NCBI GenBank assembly: GCA_964550025.1
Contig: CAZJYI010000082.1
Coordinates: 1-49,084, forward strand
From: CAZJYI01 sp964550025
Lineage (GTDB): Bacteria; Verrucomicrobiota; Kiritimatiellia; UBA8416; CAYOBW01
Length of the DNA stretch: 49,084 nt
Direction: 5' to 3'
Of the stretch, positions 17,674-25,180 are shown piece after piece (position 1 is the stretch's first letter; each line of letters starts with the position of its first letter). Under the pieces are notes generated by a model. The model made no database searches. It saw nothing but the letters and a program-made list of their open reading frames with translations, and was not told where the DNA came from. The translations under genes were made by a program, and so were the position numbers.

Positions 17674-18124
17674 GGGCAGAAGACCCATGGTAAGACGAAG
17701 ATCGCTATCGAATCCGTTTGGTCCGGCAAGGCCAAAGACGGCCCCCTTTGCGGGCCGGACCAAGCTCATTCAGCAGTTGTGCACGGGGCTCAAGGAGGGA
17801 CTCTCGTTCCAGCTCTACGGTCCCCCGAAGATGGGGAAGACATCTGTTCTTCGGCATGCGGCGGAGAAGCTCTCGAGTTCCCCGCGGCGTCTGTTGCCCG
17901 TGCATGTCACAATCGAGCGCAAGAAGCCCAACCACGCTGAACTTGTCCACGCTGACCTTGTCACGGCGATGCTAAAGGCCTCGATAGCCGCCCTGCAGCA
18001 CCGGACCGGCAAACGACTACCACCCGGAGTCCGCCGGCACATCATGCAACTTGAGGGCGGCGACGCAGCCAAACCCGACGAGAAGCTGACCGAGGTCGTC
18101 CAGCGGGTGAGGAATCTACTCTAA
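17666..18124 (+). pseudogene. N-terminal fragment of an AAA/STAND-type P-loop ATPase
   Basis: 152 aa. The start NPFGPARPKTAPFAGRTKLI is typical of ATPases that begin just before the P-loop. Walker A is GPPKMGKTS at about residues 53-61, followed by a strand and helix (RRLLPVHVTIERKK). The protein stops where a Walker B strand (hhhhDE) and the rest of a 350-450-aa ATPase would be expected, so it is very likely truncated. The start may be 17666 (8-base overlap with the gene before) or the later ATG at 17687. Thirteen bases after the stop a 28-codon ORF begins. A small regulatory P-loop protein is a less likely alternative. Confidence 0.65.
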
Positions 18125-18136
18125 GGTACCTACATC

Positions 18137-18223
18137 ATGAATCGCGAGCATCAGAGGATCACGTTCGGCGGCGACTTCGACCTGCTCGCCTGGCTCGCTA
18201 TTCTGGAGGGGATGGGATCATGA
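18137..18223 (+). CDS. 28-aa ORF coupled to fic
   Basis: ATG at 18137 opens a 28-residue peptide (start MNREHQRITFGGDFDLLAWL) whose TGA overlaps the fic ATG at 18220 (ATGA). It may be a remnant of the deleted C-terminal part of the upstream ATPase locus, a leader peptide for fic or a very small antitoxin-like partner. No similarity is recognised. The tight overlap is the only support. Confidence 0.4.
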   Translation: MNREHQRITFGGDFDLLAWLAILEGMGS

Positions 18224-19266
18224 AGACTCTGGAGACGATCCGAAACGGGTCCCTTCAGATCCCCATGCGGATCACCTGGTATCTGTCGGATATCGGGCGC
18301 GCCCAGGGCCTGCAGGAGCTGTTCACGCGCCAATCCCCGCAGAAGCTCAAGGTTCTGCGTGAACACGCCGTGGCTCAGAGCGTCGTGTCCTCCAACCGAA
18401 TTGAGGGGGTGGAGATTGACCGGGCGCGCGTGGGCACCGTTGTCTTCGGTCATCCTTCTCTCAAGGACCGGGACGAGGAAGAGGTAGCCGGCTATCGTGA
18501 TGCTCTGAACCTGATCCACACCGAGGGATCAGAGCTGGCCGTGTCCGAGGAGACTGTTCTCAGGCTGCACAAGTTGAGCAGAGGCAATATCTGGGACGCG
18601 GGGCAATACAAAGACAAGCCCGTCGACATCATTGAGAAACTGCCGACAGGCGGCGAGCGAGTGCGCTTCCGCAGCGTTGTGCCCGGGGACACCCCCGAGT
18701 GCACGCGGCGGCTCGTTGATATGTGGAGCTATCAAAGCCGCGATCATGACATCTCGCCGCTGATCGTGCTGGCAGCCTTCAACCTCGATTTTCTCTGCAT
18801 TCATCCGTTCCGTGACGGCAACGGGCGCGTGTCGCGGCTTCTTCTGCTTCTCACAGCCTATCACGTCGGGATCGAAGTCGGCCGGTACGTCAGTCTCGAG
18901 CGACTGATTGAGGACAACAAAGAGCGGTACTACGAAACCCTGGAGCAGAGTTCCCAGGGATGGCACGAGGGAAAACACGACCCGTGGCCCTACATTGGCT
19001 ACGTGCTCTACATCATCAAGAAGGCGTACGAAGAGTTTGAGCGGCGTGTCGGCGATGTCGCCGCAGCCCGTGGCGAGAAGATGGAGTTGGTTCTCGATGC
19101 CATACGGCAACAGGAAGGGCCGTTTCGGCTTGTTGACCTGGAGACGACCTGCCCCGGAGTCGGTCGGGACTGGATCCGACGTATCCTGTTCCGGCTCAAG
19201 GAGGCTGGAAATGTCGGATGCACGGGACGGGGCCGTGGCGCCAAGTGGCAGTACTTCGGCGAATGA
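18220..19266 (+). CDS. fic: Fic family protein (AMPylase) with intramolecular inhibitory motif and winged helix
   Basis: 348 aa. The Fic core motif HPFRDGNGR is complete at residues 195-203, with catalytic His195. Upstream lies the inhibitory helix motif SSNRIEGV with Glu62, placing it in the class II group, where the N-terminal alpha-inh helix blocks ATP binding within the same chain. The N-terminal Fic_N segment and a C-terminal winged helix (residues about 285-348, ending RGRGAKWQYFGE) match the common Fic-wHTH architecture. Such proteins transfer AMP to target hydroxyls and may bind their own promoter. The gene is coupled by ATGA to a 28-aa ORF. Three 12-base repeats overlap and follow its 3' end. 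It is probably a functional accessory gene. Confidence 0.92.
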   Translation: MKTLETIRNGSLQIPMRITWYLSDIGRAQGLQELFTRQSPQKLKVLREHAVAQSVVSSNRIEGVEIDRARVGTVVFGHPSLKDRDEEEVAGYRDALNLIHTEGSELAVSEETVLRLHKLSRGNIWDAGQYKDKPVDIIEKLPTGGERVRFRSVVPGDTPECTRRLVDMWSYQSRDHDISPLIVLAAFNLDFLCIHPFRDGNGRVSRLLLLLTAYHVGIEVGRYVSLERLIEDNKERYYETLEQSSQGWHEGKHDPWPYIGYVLYIIKKAYEEFERRVGDVAAARGEKMELVLDAIRQQEGPFRLVDLETTCPGVGRDWIRRILFRLKEAGNVGCTGRGRGAKWQYFGE

Positions 19267-19307
19267 GTGTATTACATCCTTTTGAGTGCATTATAGAGTG
19301 CATTACA
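19265..19307 (+). repeat. Three direct 12-base repeats GAGTGYATTAYA after fic
   Basis: Copies are at 19265-19276, 19284-19295 and 19296-19307; the last two are directly adjacent. They overlap the fic stop codon. They are AT-richer than the surroundings and iteron-like, so they may be protein-binding sites. The remaining space to the next gene (19452) also has a short inverted repeat, GCCAAC (19331) with GTTGGC (19349). Confidence 0.7.
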
Positions 19308-19451
19308 GGGTGCGGTAGCTGCTACTGTTCGCCAACGCCAGGGGGCAGGTTGGCTGCTACAGATGACGGCTCTGCACTGACATCCCAATGGACGTGGCCC
19401 GTGGACTGTGGTTAAGTAGCCACTTTGAACATGCCAACGAGGAGGAGTACC

Positions 19452-20168
19452 ATGAAGAATTTGCCCCTGATCGCCGTAGCCACAGCCATCCTGTTCCCCA
19501 TCCTGAGCGCTCATGCCGACGGGAAGCACCTGTTCGTTCTCTCGGGCCAGTCGAACATGCAGGGGCATCGCCCGCAGGAGGCGTTTACGCCGGCGGTGGA
19601 GGCGGCCTTCGGTGCCAAGAACGTCATCGTCGTTCAGGACGCGTTGGGCGGGCAGCCGATCCAGCGCTGGCACAAGGGATGGACGGCGCCGGATGGGAAG
19701 AAGCCGGCCAAGACGGGCGATCTCTACGACCGGCTGATGAAGAAGGTCGATGCAGCCGTCGGGGACACGAAAATCAAGAGTGTGTCGTTCTTCTGGATGC
19801 AGGGGGAGCGTGACGCGAAGATGGGATGGGGCGAGGTCTACGAGGCCAGCCTGAACGGGCTGATCAAGCAGCTCGGTGAAGACCTCAAGCGCGACGACCT
19901 TATCGTCGTCATCGGCCGTCTGAGCGACTTCGACATGAAGAACGCCAAGTACAAGCACTGGACGATGGTCCGTGACGTGCAGGTCAAGGTCGCGAAAGAC
20001 CACCCCCGCGGCGCGTGGGTCGACACCGACGACCTGAACGACGGCGCCAGCCGGCGCGGCAAGCAGATCAAGGACGACCTGCATTACAGCGCAGAGGGCT
20101 ACAAGACCTTCGGCAAACGCATGGCGGAAGCGGCCATCAAGCTGATCGGTGAAGGGACGGATAGGTAG
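19452..20168 (+). CDS. Secreted SASA/SGNH-type carbohydrate esterase
   Basis: 238 aa. The ATG at 19452 follows a GAGGAGGAG ribosome-binding site and begins a signal peptide (KNLPLIAVATAILFPILSAHA). Block I is LSGQSNMQGHRP with the catalytic Ser. A middle block FFWMQGERDAKMGW and the late DDLHYSAEGYKTFGKRMAEA (with the catalytic His) fit the DUF303/SASA acetyl-esterase family at its short, single-domain length. It probably deacetylates plant-type or host glycans outside the cytoplasm. Its frame is open upstream to a TTG at 19425, but the ribosome-binding site favours 19452. It stands apart from the larger polysaccharide block, which has its own, longer SASA enzyme. Confidence 0.88.
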   Translation: MKNLPLIAVATAILFPILSAHADGKHLFVLSGQSNMQGHRPQEAFTPAVEAAFGAKNVIVVQDALGGQPIQRWHKGWTAPDGKKPAKTGDLYDRLMKKVDAAVGDTKIKSVSFFWMQGERDAKMGWGEVYEASLNGLIKQLGEDLKRDDLIVVIGRLSDFDMKNAKYKHWTMVRDVQVKVAKDHPRGAWVDTDDLNDGASRRGKQIKDDLHYSAEGYKTFGKRMAEAAIKLIGEGTDR

Positions 20169-20229
20169 CCGGGGCGCACCCTCGCTTCCAACTGGCATCC
20201 GCCAACGTGCGAAGGTAGACTGACGGAGC

Positions 20230-20787
20230 ATGAGTACCGGGATAGATCACGCGTTTGAGGTCGTTACGCAACACCTGCCGCGAGCTGGCATTGAGTGCGT
20301 CATGGTCGGCGGGCATGCCGTTAACCACTATGGATATGCTCGCGCTACGCAAGATGTGGATTTCATGATCGCGAGCACCAGCGCAGACAAAGTCAGAGAG
20401 ATCATGAAGGACGCCGGATTCACTAATGTATCAGTACACGACGTGGTCATGTTCTTCAACCAACCAGGCTCTCCTCTTCGCGTTGACTTCCTGACGGTGG
20501 ACGAACAGACCATGACGAAACTCCTGGATAACGCCATCCAGATCACGTACTTCGGAGACTACGTGGTCAAGGTCCCGCGATTGGCCGATCTCATCGCCAT
20601 GAAGCTGTTCGCACTGAGAGGCGGCAGTCCAAAGCGCAGAGACAAGGACCTTCCCGACATCGTTCATCTGGCGATCGAACACCGATGGGATCTCGAGGAG
20701 GACTTGCGGCCGCTCTGTGATGCCTTCGGCTCCGAGACGCTCTACCAGGAACTGTGTGCCCGGATTCAGGAGTTGAGAGATGCTTGA
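20230..20787 (+). CDS. Nucleotidyltransferase of the polymerase-beta-like superfamily, possible toxin
   Basis: 185 aa. The nucleotidyltransferase signature is VMVGGHAVNHYGYARATQD followed by VDFMI: GG plus the DxD metal pair of the DNA-polymerase-beta fold. A later conserved segment VPRLADLIAMKLFALRGG and RRDKDLPDIVHL (Lys/Asp) is typical of the DUF6036/AbiEii-like group. No second domain is present. These proteins often act as toxins that modify tRNA or as parts of phage-defence pairs, but many are uncharacterised. It overlaps a 62-aa gene by 8 bases, which suggests a two-gene unit. The order is toxin-like gene first, small partner second. Confidence 0.8.
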   Translation: MSTGIDHAFEVVTQHLPRAGIECVMVGGHAVNHYGYARATQDVDFMIASTSADKVREIMKDAGFTNVSVHDVVMFFNQPGSPLRVDFLTVDEQTMTKLLDNAIQITYFGDYVVKVPRLADLIAMKLFALRGGSPKRRDKDLPDIVHLAIEHRWDLEEDLRPLCDAFGSETLYQELCARIQELRDA

Positions 20788-20968
20788 GTTCCCCGAACAA
20801 CGTGATGTGACGGAGCCCCCGCCGCCACGGATGACGCTTCACGACTACGCACTGTTCAGTGAGCGATGCTTGGAGAGCAATCCAACCATCACTCCAGAGA
20901 ACTGCCTTGACAGGCGCCCCGATGAAGCCGACATCAGAACGCCTTTCAGTCTGTGCGAGGACAGGTAA
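20780..20968 (+). CDS. Small partner protein overlapping the nucleotidyltransferase gene
   Basis: 62 aa starting at an ATG inside the last codons of the nucleotidyltransferase gene (8-base overlap), so it is translationally coupled. The sequence is rich in Pro and acidic residues (PEQRDVTEPPPPRMTLHDY) with a helix (YALFSERCLESN) and a charged tail. It has no known DNA-binding motif. The overlap and distinctive composition make a real gene likely. It may be the antitoxin or stabiliser of the nucleotidyltransferase; this is inferred from position only. Confidence 0.6.
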   Translation: MLEFPEQRDVTEPPPPRMTLHDYALFSERCLESNPTITPENCLDRRPDEADIRTPFSLCEDR

Positions 20969-20972
20969 GTGC

Positions 20973-21103
20973 TCAGACCCCGAGCTTCTCGCCGAACCTC
21001 CACCCTGGACGGGCCGGTTCCTTGATCAGGGAATCGAGCTCGGGGTGCCCCTTGACCTTCATGGCTTTCGCGTCCCACTCGATCGTCAGGCCGGCGCGTC
21101 CCG
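20973..21103 (-). pseudogene. C-terminal remnant of a Gfo/Idh/MocA-type oxidoreductase
   Basis: On the minus strand a frame ends at 20973 with the run AGLTIEWDAKAMKV, then a helix and GWRF. The IEWDAKAMKV plus GW pattern is how Gfo/Idh/MocA dehydrogenases of this lineage end. Upstream it runs straight into the stop of the SDR gene in another frame, and nothing earlier of the domain is present. So the body of the gene has been lost, probably by the event that placed the SDR gene here. Confidence 0.55.
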
Positions 21104-21913
21104 CTACCGCATCTCCTGTCCGCCGGTGACGTTAATGGCCTGTCCGGTCATGTAGGATGACTGGTCGGAGGCCAGGAAGACGACCATGTTGCCAACGTCC
21201 TCGTACCTGCAGCCGCGCCGCAGGGGCACCTGGTTGACATAAGCCTGGCGCACGTCCTCGATCGTCTTGGCGCCGGGAATCTTGCCAGCCTCGAGATACT
21301 GCTTGAAAAGTCCCCTCTCGGGGTCCGTCCACAGCGTGCCGTCCAGCAGGTTCCCCGGACAGATCGCGTTGCAGCGCACGCCAAACTCGGCCATCTCCAG
21401 TGCCACGCTTTGCACGAGCCCGATTCCGCCGAACTTGGTCGAGGCATAGGCGGAATTGCGCGCGCTGCCCTTCTTGCCCGACTTCGAGTTGATCTGAATG
21501 ATCGAACCGCTCCCCTGCCCTTTCATGACTCGGCAGGCCGCCTGCGTCACGAGGAAGTTCCCGAACAGGTTGACGTTCATGACGGCACGCCATTTCTCGG
21601 GATCGGCCTCGATGATCGGCTCGGCAATCAGGATCGCTGCGTTCGAGACGACAACGTCCAGGCCGCCCAGTTCCTTGACCGTCATGTCGAAGAAGGCCGC
21701 CACCTCCTCGGGCTGCGTAACGTCCACGCGCGCACAGATCACCTTTCGACCGGTCTCGGTAGCGACGCGTTCCGCGGTGGCGGCGGCTCCCGTCTCGTTC
21801 ACGTCACCGATAACGACGTCGGCGCCCTCCCTCGCCAGGCGTTCCGTCAACGCTTCTCCCAAACCCTGGGCTCCGCCCGTGATCAAGACCCGCTTGCCAT
21901 CCAGTGTGCTCAC
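21104..21913 (-). CDS. Short-chain dehydrogenase, sorbitol-6-phosphate 2-dehydrogenase-like
   Basis: 269 aa, the usual length for a classical SDR. The dinucleotide-binding motif is TGGAQGLG at residues 12-19 and an acidic GDVNE end of strand 2 suggests NAD preference. SNAA follows strand 4, and the catalytic YASTK comes after an INSKSGKKGS serine strand. The C-terminus MTGQAINVTGGQ is typical. The long loop after strand 6 (GTLWTDPERGLFKQYLEAG) is like sorbitol-6-phosphate dehydrogenases (SrlD) and related polyol-phosphate enzymes. It reads on the minus strand, alone. A fragment of another oxidoreductase lies directly downstream, so the pair may once have been a sugar/polyol gene cluster. The substrate is not proven. 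Confidence 0.85.
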   Translation of the reverse strand: MSTLDGKRVLITGGAQGLGEALTERLAREGADVVIGDVNETGAAATAERVATETGRKVICARVDVTQPEEVAAFFDMTVKELGGLDVVVSNAAILIAEPIIEADPEKWRAVMNVNLFGNFLVTQAACRVMKGQGSGSIIQINSKSGKKGSARNSAYASTKFGGIGLVQSVALEMAEFGVRCNAICPGNLLDGTLWTDPERGLFKQYLEAGKIPGAKTIEDVRQAYVNQVPLRRGCRYEDVGNMVVFLASDQSSYMTGQAINVTGGQEMR

Positions 21914-22075
21914 TCGTTGTTCTCCAGTGGTTGTTGGGCGAAAAGGCCCGCCCCTTCTGTCAGCGCACGCCTTTATGGCCGCTGCGGGACGGGAAGGTCA
22001 AAGGAAAAGAGAAGTCGCCTTGGCCCCACAGCTTTTTTGAACCCTTTTTCCGAGAAATGGCACATACTGCTTGAA

Positions 22076-22285
22076 ATGACCGATTCCGAAATCCTGGCAG
22101 GGCTAAAGCGGGGGGACGGGAACGCAGCGGCGGAGCTTGTCGACCTGTACGGCGATCGGCTGCTCCGCTCGGCCTACGCGCTGTGCGGCAACAGAGCCGA
22201 TGCGCAGGACCTAGCGCAGGAAGCGCTGCTCCAAGCGGTCAAGTCGGCGGGCGTGACATTTTCCATGCCTTGTGTTTCTCACTGA
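22076..22285 (+). pseudogene. Truncated ECF sigma factor (region 2 only)
   Basis: The ATG at 22076 opens MTDSEILAGLKRGDGNAAAE, then LYGDRLLRSAYALCGNRADA and QDLAQEALLQAVKSA, a textbook start of ECF sigma region 2. After 58 residues it departs into GVTFSMPCVSH and stops, so region 2.4, the linker and region 4 are missing. The break coincides with a repeat-like segment (22270-22312). Upstream, GAACC at 22039 resembles an ECF -35 element, perhaps a former autoregulated promoter. The product, if made, could not be a working sigma factor. Confidence 0.75.
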
Positions 22286-22312
22286 CTTTCTTCGCGTTCT
22301 TTGCGACCTTCT
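22270..22312. repeat. CGCAAAGAACGCGAAG-type dispersed repeat between sigma remnant and methyltransferase gene
   Basis: Read on the minus strand this segment contains GGTCGCAAAGAACGCGAAG and then GAGAAACAC, a pattern of CGCAAAG-type units with a GAGAAAC flank that I know from intergenic regions of several bacterial phyla. It sits exactly where the sigma gene loses similarity. It is probably an inserted or recombined repeat rather than coding sequence. Confidence 0.55.
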
Positions 22313-22355
22313 GTTCAGATTCTGCAAAACGGGCGGGAAGGAGGACGCAGCCATC

Positions 22356-23843
22356 ATGCGGGGATTTGAGACGCAGATTGAATACGATCAGGCGCGCCAA
22401 GTGCTGGCGAGGGCGGGGTACACGAAGGAGGCCCTCTGCCAGACGATGGGCACGGACGACATCCTAGCCAATAGGGCCATCTCCATCCCCCCCGCCCTGC
22501 ACAGAACGCGCGGCCTCTCGCCTTACGATGTATGCGCGAGGCTCTTCTGCATCAACAGGCCGGTCGCCGTGGAGGCGGTCGACAAGGCACTGGCGCCGAT
22601 GGCGGCAGAGTCGTGGATCCGGGCAGGAGTGCTGCGCGGGCCGAACGGTGACGGCGAGTACGAGCCCTGCGTCAGGATCGTGCCGATCCACGGCCTCCTC
22701 CTGGCGGCGGACATTCCTGCCGAAGCCGGTTCGGATTCCCTGGATGCGGACTTTGTGATGACCCCGGGTGGATCCACCATGCGTGTGGCCTTTGCCGCCG
22801 TGGACAGCCCCTGCGACAGCGTGCTGGACTTGGGAACGGGTTGCGGCGCGCTGGCGTTATGGGCCGCGAGATACGGCAAGCGCACGGTGGGAACGGACAC
22901 CAACAGGCGTGCCGTGGATCTGGCTACATTCAATGCGCGTCTCAACGGACTGATGCAGGCGGAGTTCAGAGTGGGGAGCTTGTACGACCCCGTGGAAGGG
23001 GAGCGGTTCGACCGCATCCTGGCCAACCCGCCTTTCGTTATCGCACCCGCGCAACGTTTCACACTGCGCAATACGGACCTCAGGGGCGACGAGTTCTGCC
23101 GCCGGCTCGTTCGCTCTTCGCCGCCCATGCTGACCGAAGGCGGCTTCCTGCAGATGATGGCCAACGTTCCGCACGCTCCAGGGCAGTCACTGAGTGATGC
23201 GATCTCCGGCTGGTTCGACGGCCTGGGATGCGACGCCCTGGTGTGGCTCGACCAGACGCAGGGCATCGCGGATTACGCTATGACGTGGATACTCAGTACG
23301 GAGTCACAGGACACCACGAGGGTTCCCGGGCTTTTCGAGGAGTGGATGCGCTACTATGAGCGCGAGAGCATCGAACGTGTCAGCTATGTCATCATTGCTC
23401 TCAGGAAGTGCTCCGGCAAGGCGAACTGGACGGTCGTCGAAGACGCGAAGCGCAGCGTCATCGGCCACTGCGGGGATGCCGTGTTGCAGGGCTTTGCGAC
23501 GCACGACGCTCTAGCCGCGCTGGACGACGGGAGCTCCTTGCTCGACATGCGCCTGCGCCTTGCCCCCGCAGCCCGGCTGCAACAGCAGCACGCCCTGACC
23601 GACGAGGGGCTGGGGGTCGTGGCGACGCTGCTGCGCACGGTGGGCGGTGTGATGCAGTCTGTAGAGGTCGAGGGCAACGTGGCGGGGCTCCTCGCACGGT
23701 GCAACGGCAACCCGACGCTGGGCGAGCTGGCCGATCAGCTTGCCGAGAACCTGGGGGTCGACAGGTCGAGGATGCGGGAGGCAGTGCTAACCGTAGTCCG
23801 TCAACTGACAGAGCGCGGGTTCGTGATACCCATGGATCCCTGA
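22356..23843 (+). CDS. SAM-dependent methyltransferase (HemK/RsmC-like small-domain fold) with N-terminal DUF7059-like and C-terminal winged-helix-like regions
   Basis: 495 aa. The ATG at 22356 follows a GGAAGGAGG ribosome-binding site; the open frame further upstream belongs to the repeat region. Residues 1-140 are helical (DUF7059-like, LSPYDVCARLFCINRPV). The Rossmann methyltransferase core follows with motif I LDLGTGCGALAL near residue 157 and the catalytic NPPFVIAP near 222, which marks N-methylation of Gln, Ade or Gua. The C-terminal 110 residues form a PqqD/winged-helix-like segment (NPTLGELADQLAENLGVD). The substrate (rRNA, release factor or DNA) cannot be decided. There is no clear operon partner: the next gene is on the opposite strand and ends directly at its stop. 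Confidence 0.8.
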   Translation: MRGFETQIEYDQARQVLARAGYTKEALCQTMGTDDILANRAISIPPALHRTRGLSPYDVCARLFCINRPVAVEAVDKALAPMAAESWIRAGVLRGPNGDGEYEPCVRIVPIHGLLLAADIPAEAGSDSLDADFVMTPGGSTMRVAFAAVDSPCDSVLDLGTGCGALALWAARYGKRTVGTDTNRRAVDLATFNARLNGLMQAEFRVGSLYDPVEGERFDRILANPPFVIAPAQRFTLRNTDLRGDEFCRRLVRSSPPMLTEGGFLQMMANVPHAPGQSLSDAISGWFDGLGCDALVWLDQTQGIADYAMTWILSTESQDTTRVPGLFEEWMRYYERESIERVSYVIIALRKCSGKANWTVVEDAKRSVIGHCGDAVLQGFATHDALAALDDGSSLLDMRLRLAPAARLQQQHALTDEGLGVVATLLRTVGGVMQSVEVEGNVAGLLARCNGNPTLGELADQLAENLGVDRSRMREAVLTVVRQLTERGFVIPMDP

Positions 23844-24215
23844 TCAGTCGGCGCGCCGCTGGATGATAGCCTCCAACTGGAGGCGCTCAATGACCGCGGC
23901 AGCGTCTGAGAGAAGACCGAGAAACAGGAACTCGGCCAATGTGCCGTCCCCGTCGCGCGCGGCGATCCCCAATCGGGCGGCAACGTGCTCCAGTGCCCGA
24001 GCCCCCATGCTCCCGGCGCGTTCCTCGACGATATGAGCCACCTCTCCGGCGGCGTACAGGTCACCGCCCCATACAGCGGCCTCCAGCCTGGCAATCTTCT
24101 GCTGCAGCTCGCGAATGAACGCGACCGACGATTCGGAGAAGAGCTCTCCGTTGCCCGCGAACCGCTCCATTACCACGGAGCGTTCGAAAACGGCAGGCTC
24201 TGCTGTTTCGCTCAT
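23844..24215 (-). CDS. Stand-alone HPt (histidine phosphotransfer) domain protein
   Basis: 123 aa from the ATG at 24215, which is preceded by GAGGAGGG; an earlier in-frame start has no such site. The sequence is all helical and fits an HPt four-helix bundle: ELFSESSVAFIRELQQKIAR, then AGEVAHIVEERAGSMGARAL. Here His61 stands where the phosphorylated His of AHxLKGxxxxxGA lies. The usual Lys-Gly after the His is replaced (HIVEERAGS), so phosphotransfer is likely but not certain. It would relay phosphate between a hybrid kinase and a response regulator, neither of which is in the window. It meets the methyltransferase gene tail to tail without any gap. Confidence 0.65.
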   Translation of the reverse strand: MSETAEPAVFERSVVMERFAGNGELFSESSVAFIRELQQKIARLEAAVWGGDLYAAGEVAHIVEERAGSMGARALEHVAARLGIAARDGDGTLAEFLFLGLLSDAAAVIERLQLEAIIQRRAD

Positions 24216-24450
24216 CGTGTCCGCCCTCCTCATATCCAGCCTGACACAATGCACACGCCGTGCCAGGAGGCAGACATGTCCGTAACTCGTTGCGGAGGAA
24301 CACATTGACACATAGGGGCACGAGAACCGCCCTGTTCATCCGGGAACCGGAACTGTTCGACACAGGGCAGTGCGCACACCGGCACAATATCCGACGAATG
24401 GACGCTGTTCGAAAAGGCGTTCCGCGCTCGGCGCCCGTACGAAGGGGAGA

Positions 24451-24972
24451 TCAGCCGGCGTCGGACCGTTCCCTGAAGATGCGTGAGATGGCCTCCACGC
24501 GTTCATCGATAGAGAGCGCGGAGGAGTCTATCCTCTCGTGGGCGGCGGCGGCGTACTTCGGCGTCCGCTCGGCCAGGACCTCGGCGACCTCGTCTGTGAA
24601 GCTCTTCGTGCCAGTCAGGGAGGGCCGCTGGTCGTCCCCGCCAATGCGGCTGATGATGTCGGGGATGGACGCCTGGAGCCAGAATACGAGTCCGTTGCGC
24701 CGAAGGTGCTCGACGTTTGCATCACGCAGGATCGCTCCTCCCCCGGTATCAAGGATGCAATTGTCGCGAGCCGCACCGTCCCGCACGACTTCGGACTCGA
24801 GGTCCCGAAAGTGCTCCCAGCCCGATTCCGCGACGACCTCCGGGATGGGCTTGCCGGCCCGGCGGACGATCTCGTCGTCCATACCGATGTAGGTCATCCC
24901 CAGCTTCTCAGCCAGCTTGCGCCCGACGACGGTTTTGCTCGTCCCGCGGTATCCTATCAGTACAATGTTCAT
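24451..24972 (-). CDS. aroK: Shikimate kinase
   Basis: 173 aa, normal length. It phosphorylates the 3-hydroxyl of shikimate (step five of the chorismate pathway, cytoplasmic). Visible signatures are MDDEIVRRAGKPIPEV with the shikimate-binding Asp pair, WEHFRDLESEV with the binding Arg, the DTGGGAI loop, and the QRPSL lid Arg. The P-loop reads GYRGTSKT at residues 7-14: the glycine just before Lys13 is replaced by Ser12. This is a rare but not unknown variant, and the rest of the site is intact, so the enzyme is probably active. It is transcribed alone on the minus strand, divergent from the HD-GYP gene. Confidence 0.92.
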   Translation of the reverse strand: MNIVLIGYRGTSKTVVGRKLAEKLGMTYIGMDDEIVRRAGKPIPEVVAESGWEHFRDLESEVVRDGAARDNCILDTGGGAILRDANVEHLRRNGLVFWLQASIPDIISRIGGDDQRPSLTGTKSFTDEVAEVLAERTPKYAAAAHERIDSSALSIDERVEAISRIFRERSDAG

Positions 24973-25180
24973 GCGCGCATCCTCTCGCGTTGTTGGTCAG
25001 AAAGAGAGTCGTGAGGATACGAAGGGCGCACGGCCGGCGGCAAGGGGAAACGGAGAGGAACAGCATGACGGGCGTATCCCGCGCGTTGAGCACCCCCCCT
25101 TTTTTGTTGGCATGCCCGGCCGCGTGCGCTACGTTGCTATCAGCTTGACATTGATGCCTAATGGAGTCGCTCGCATCATC

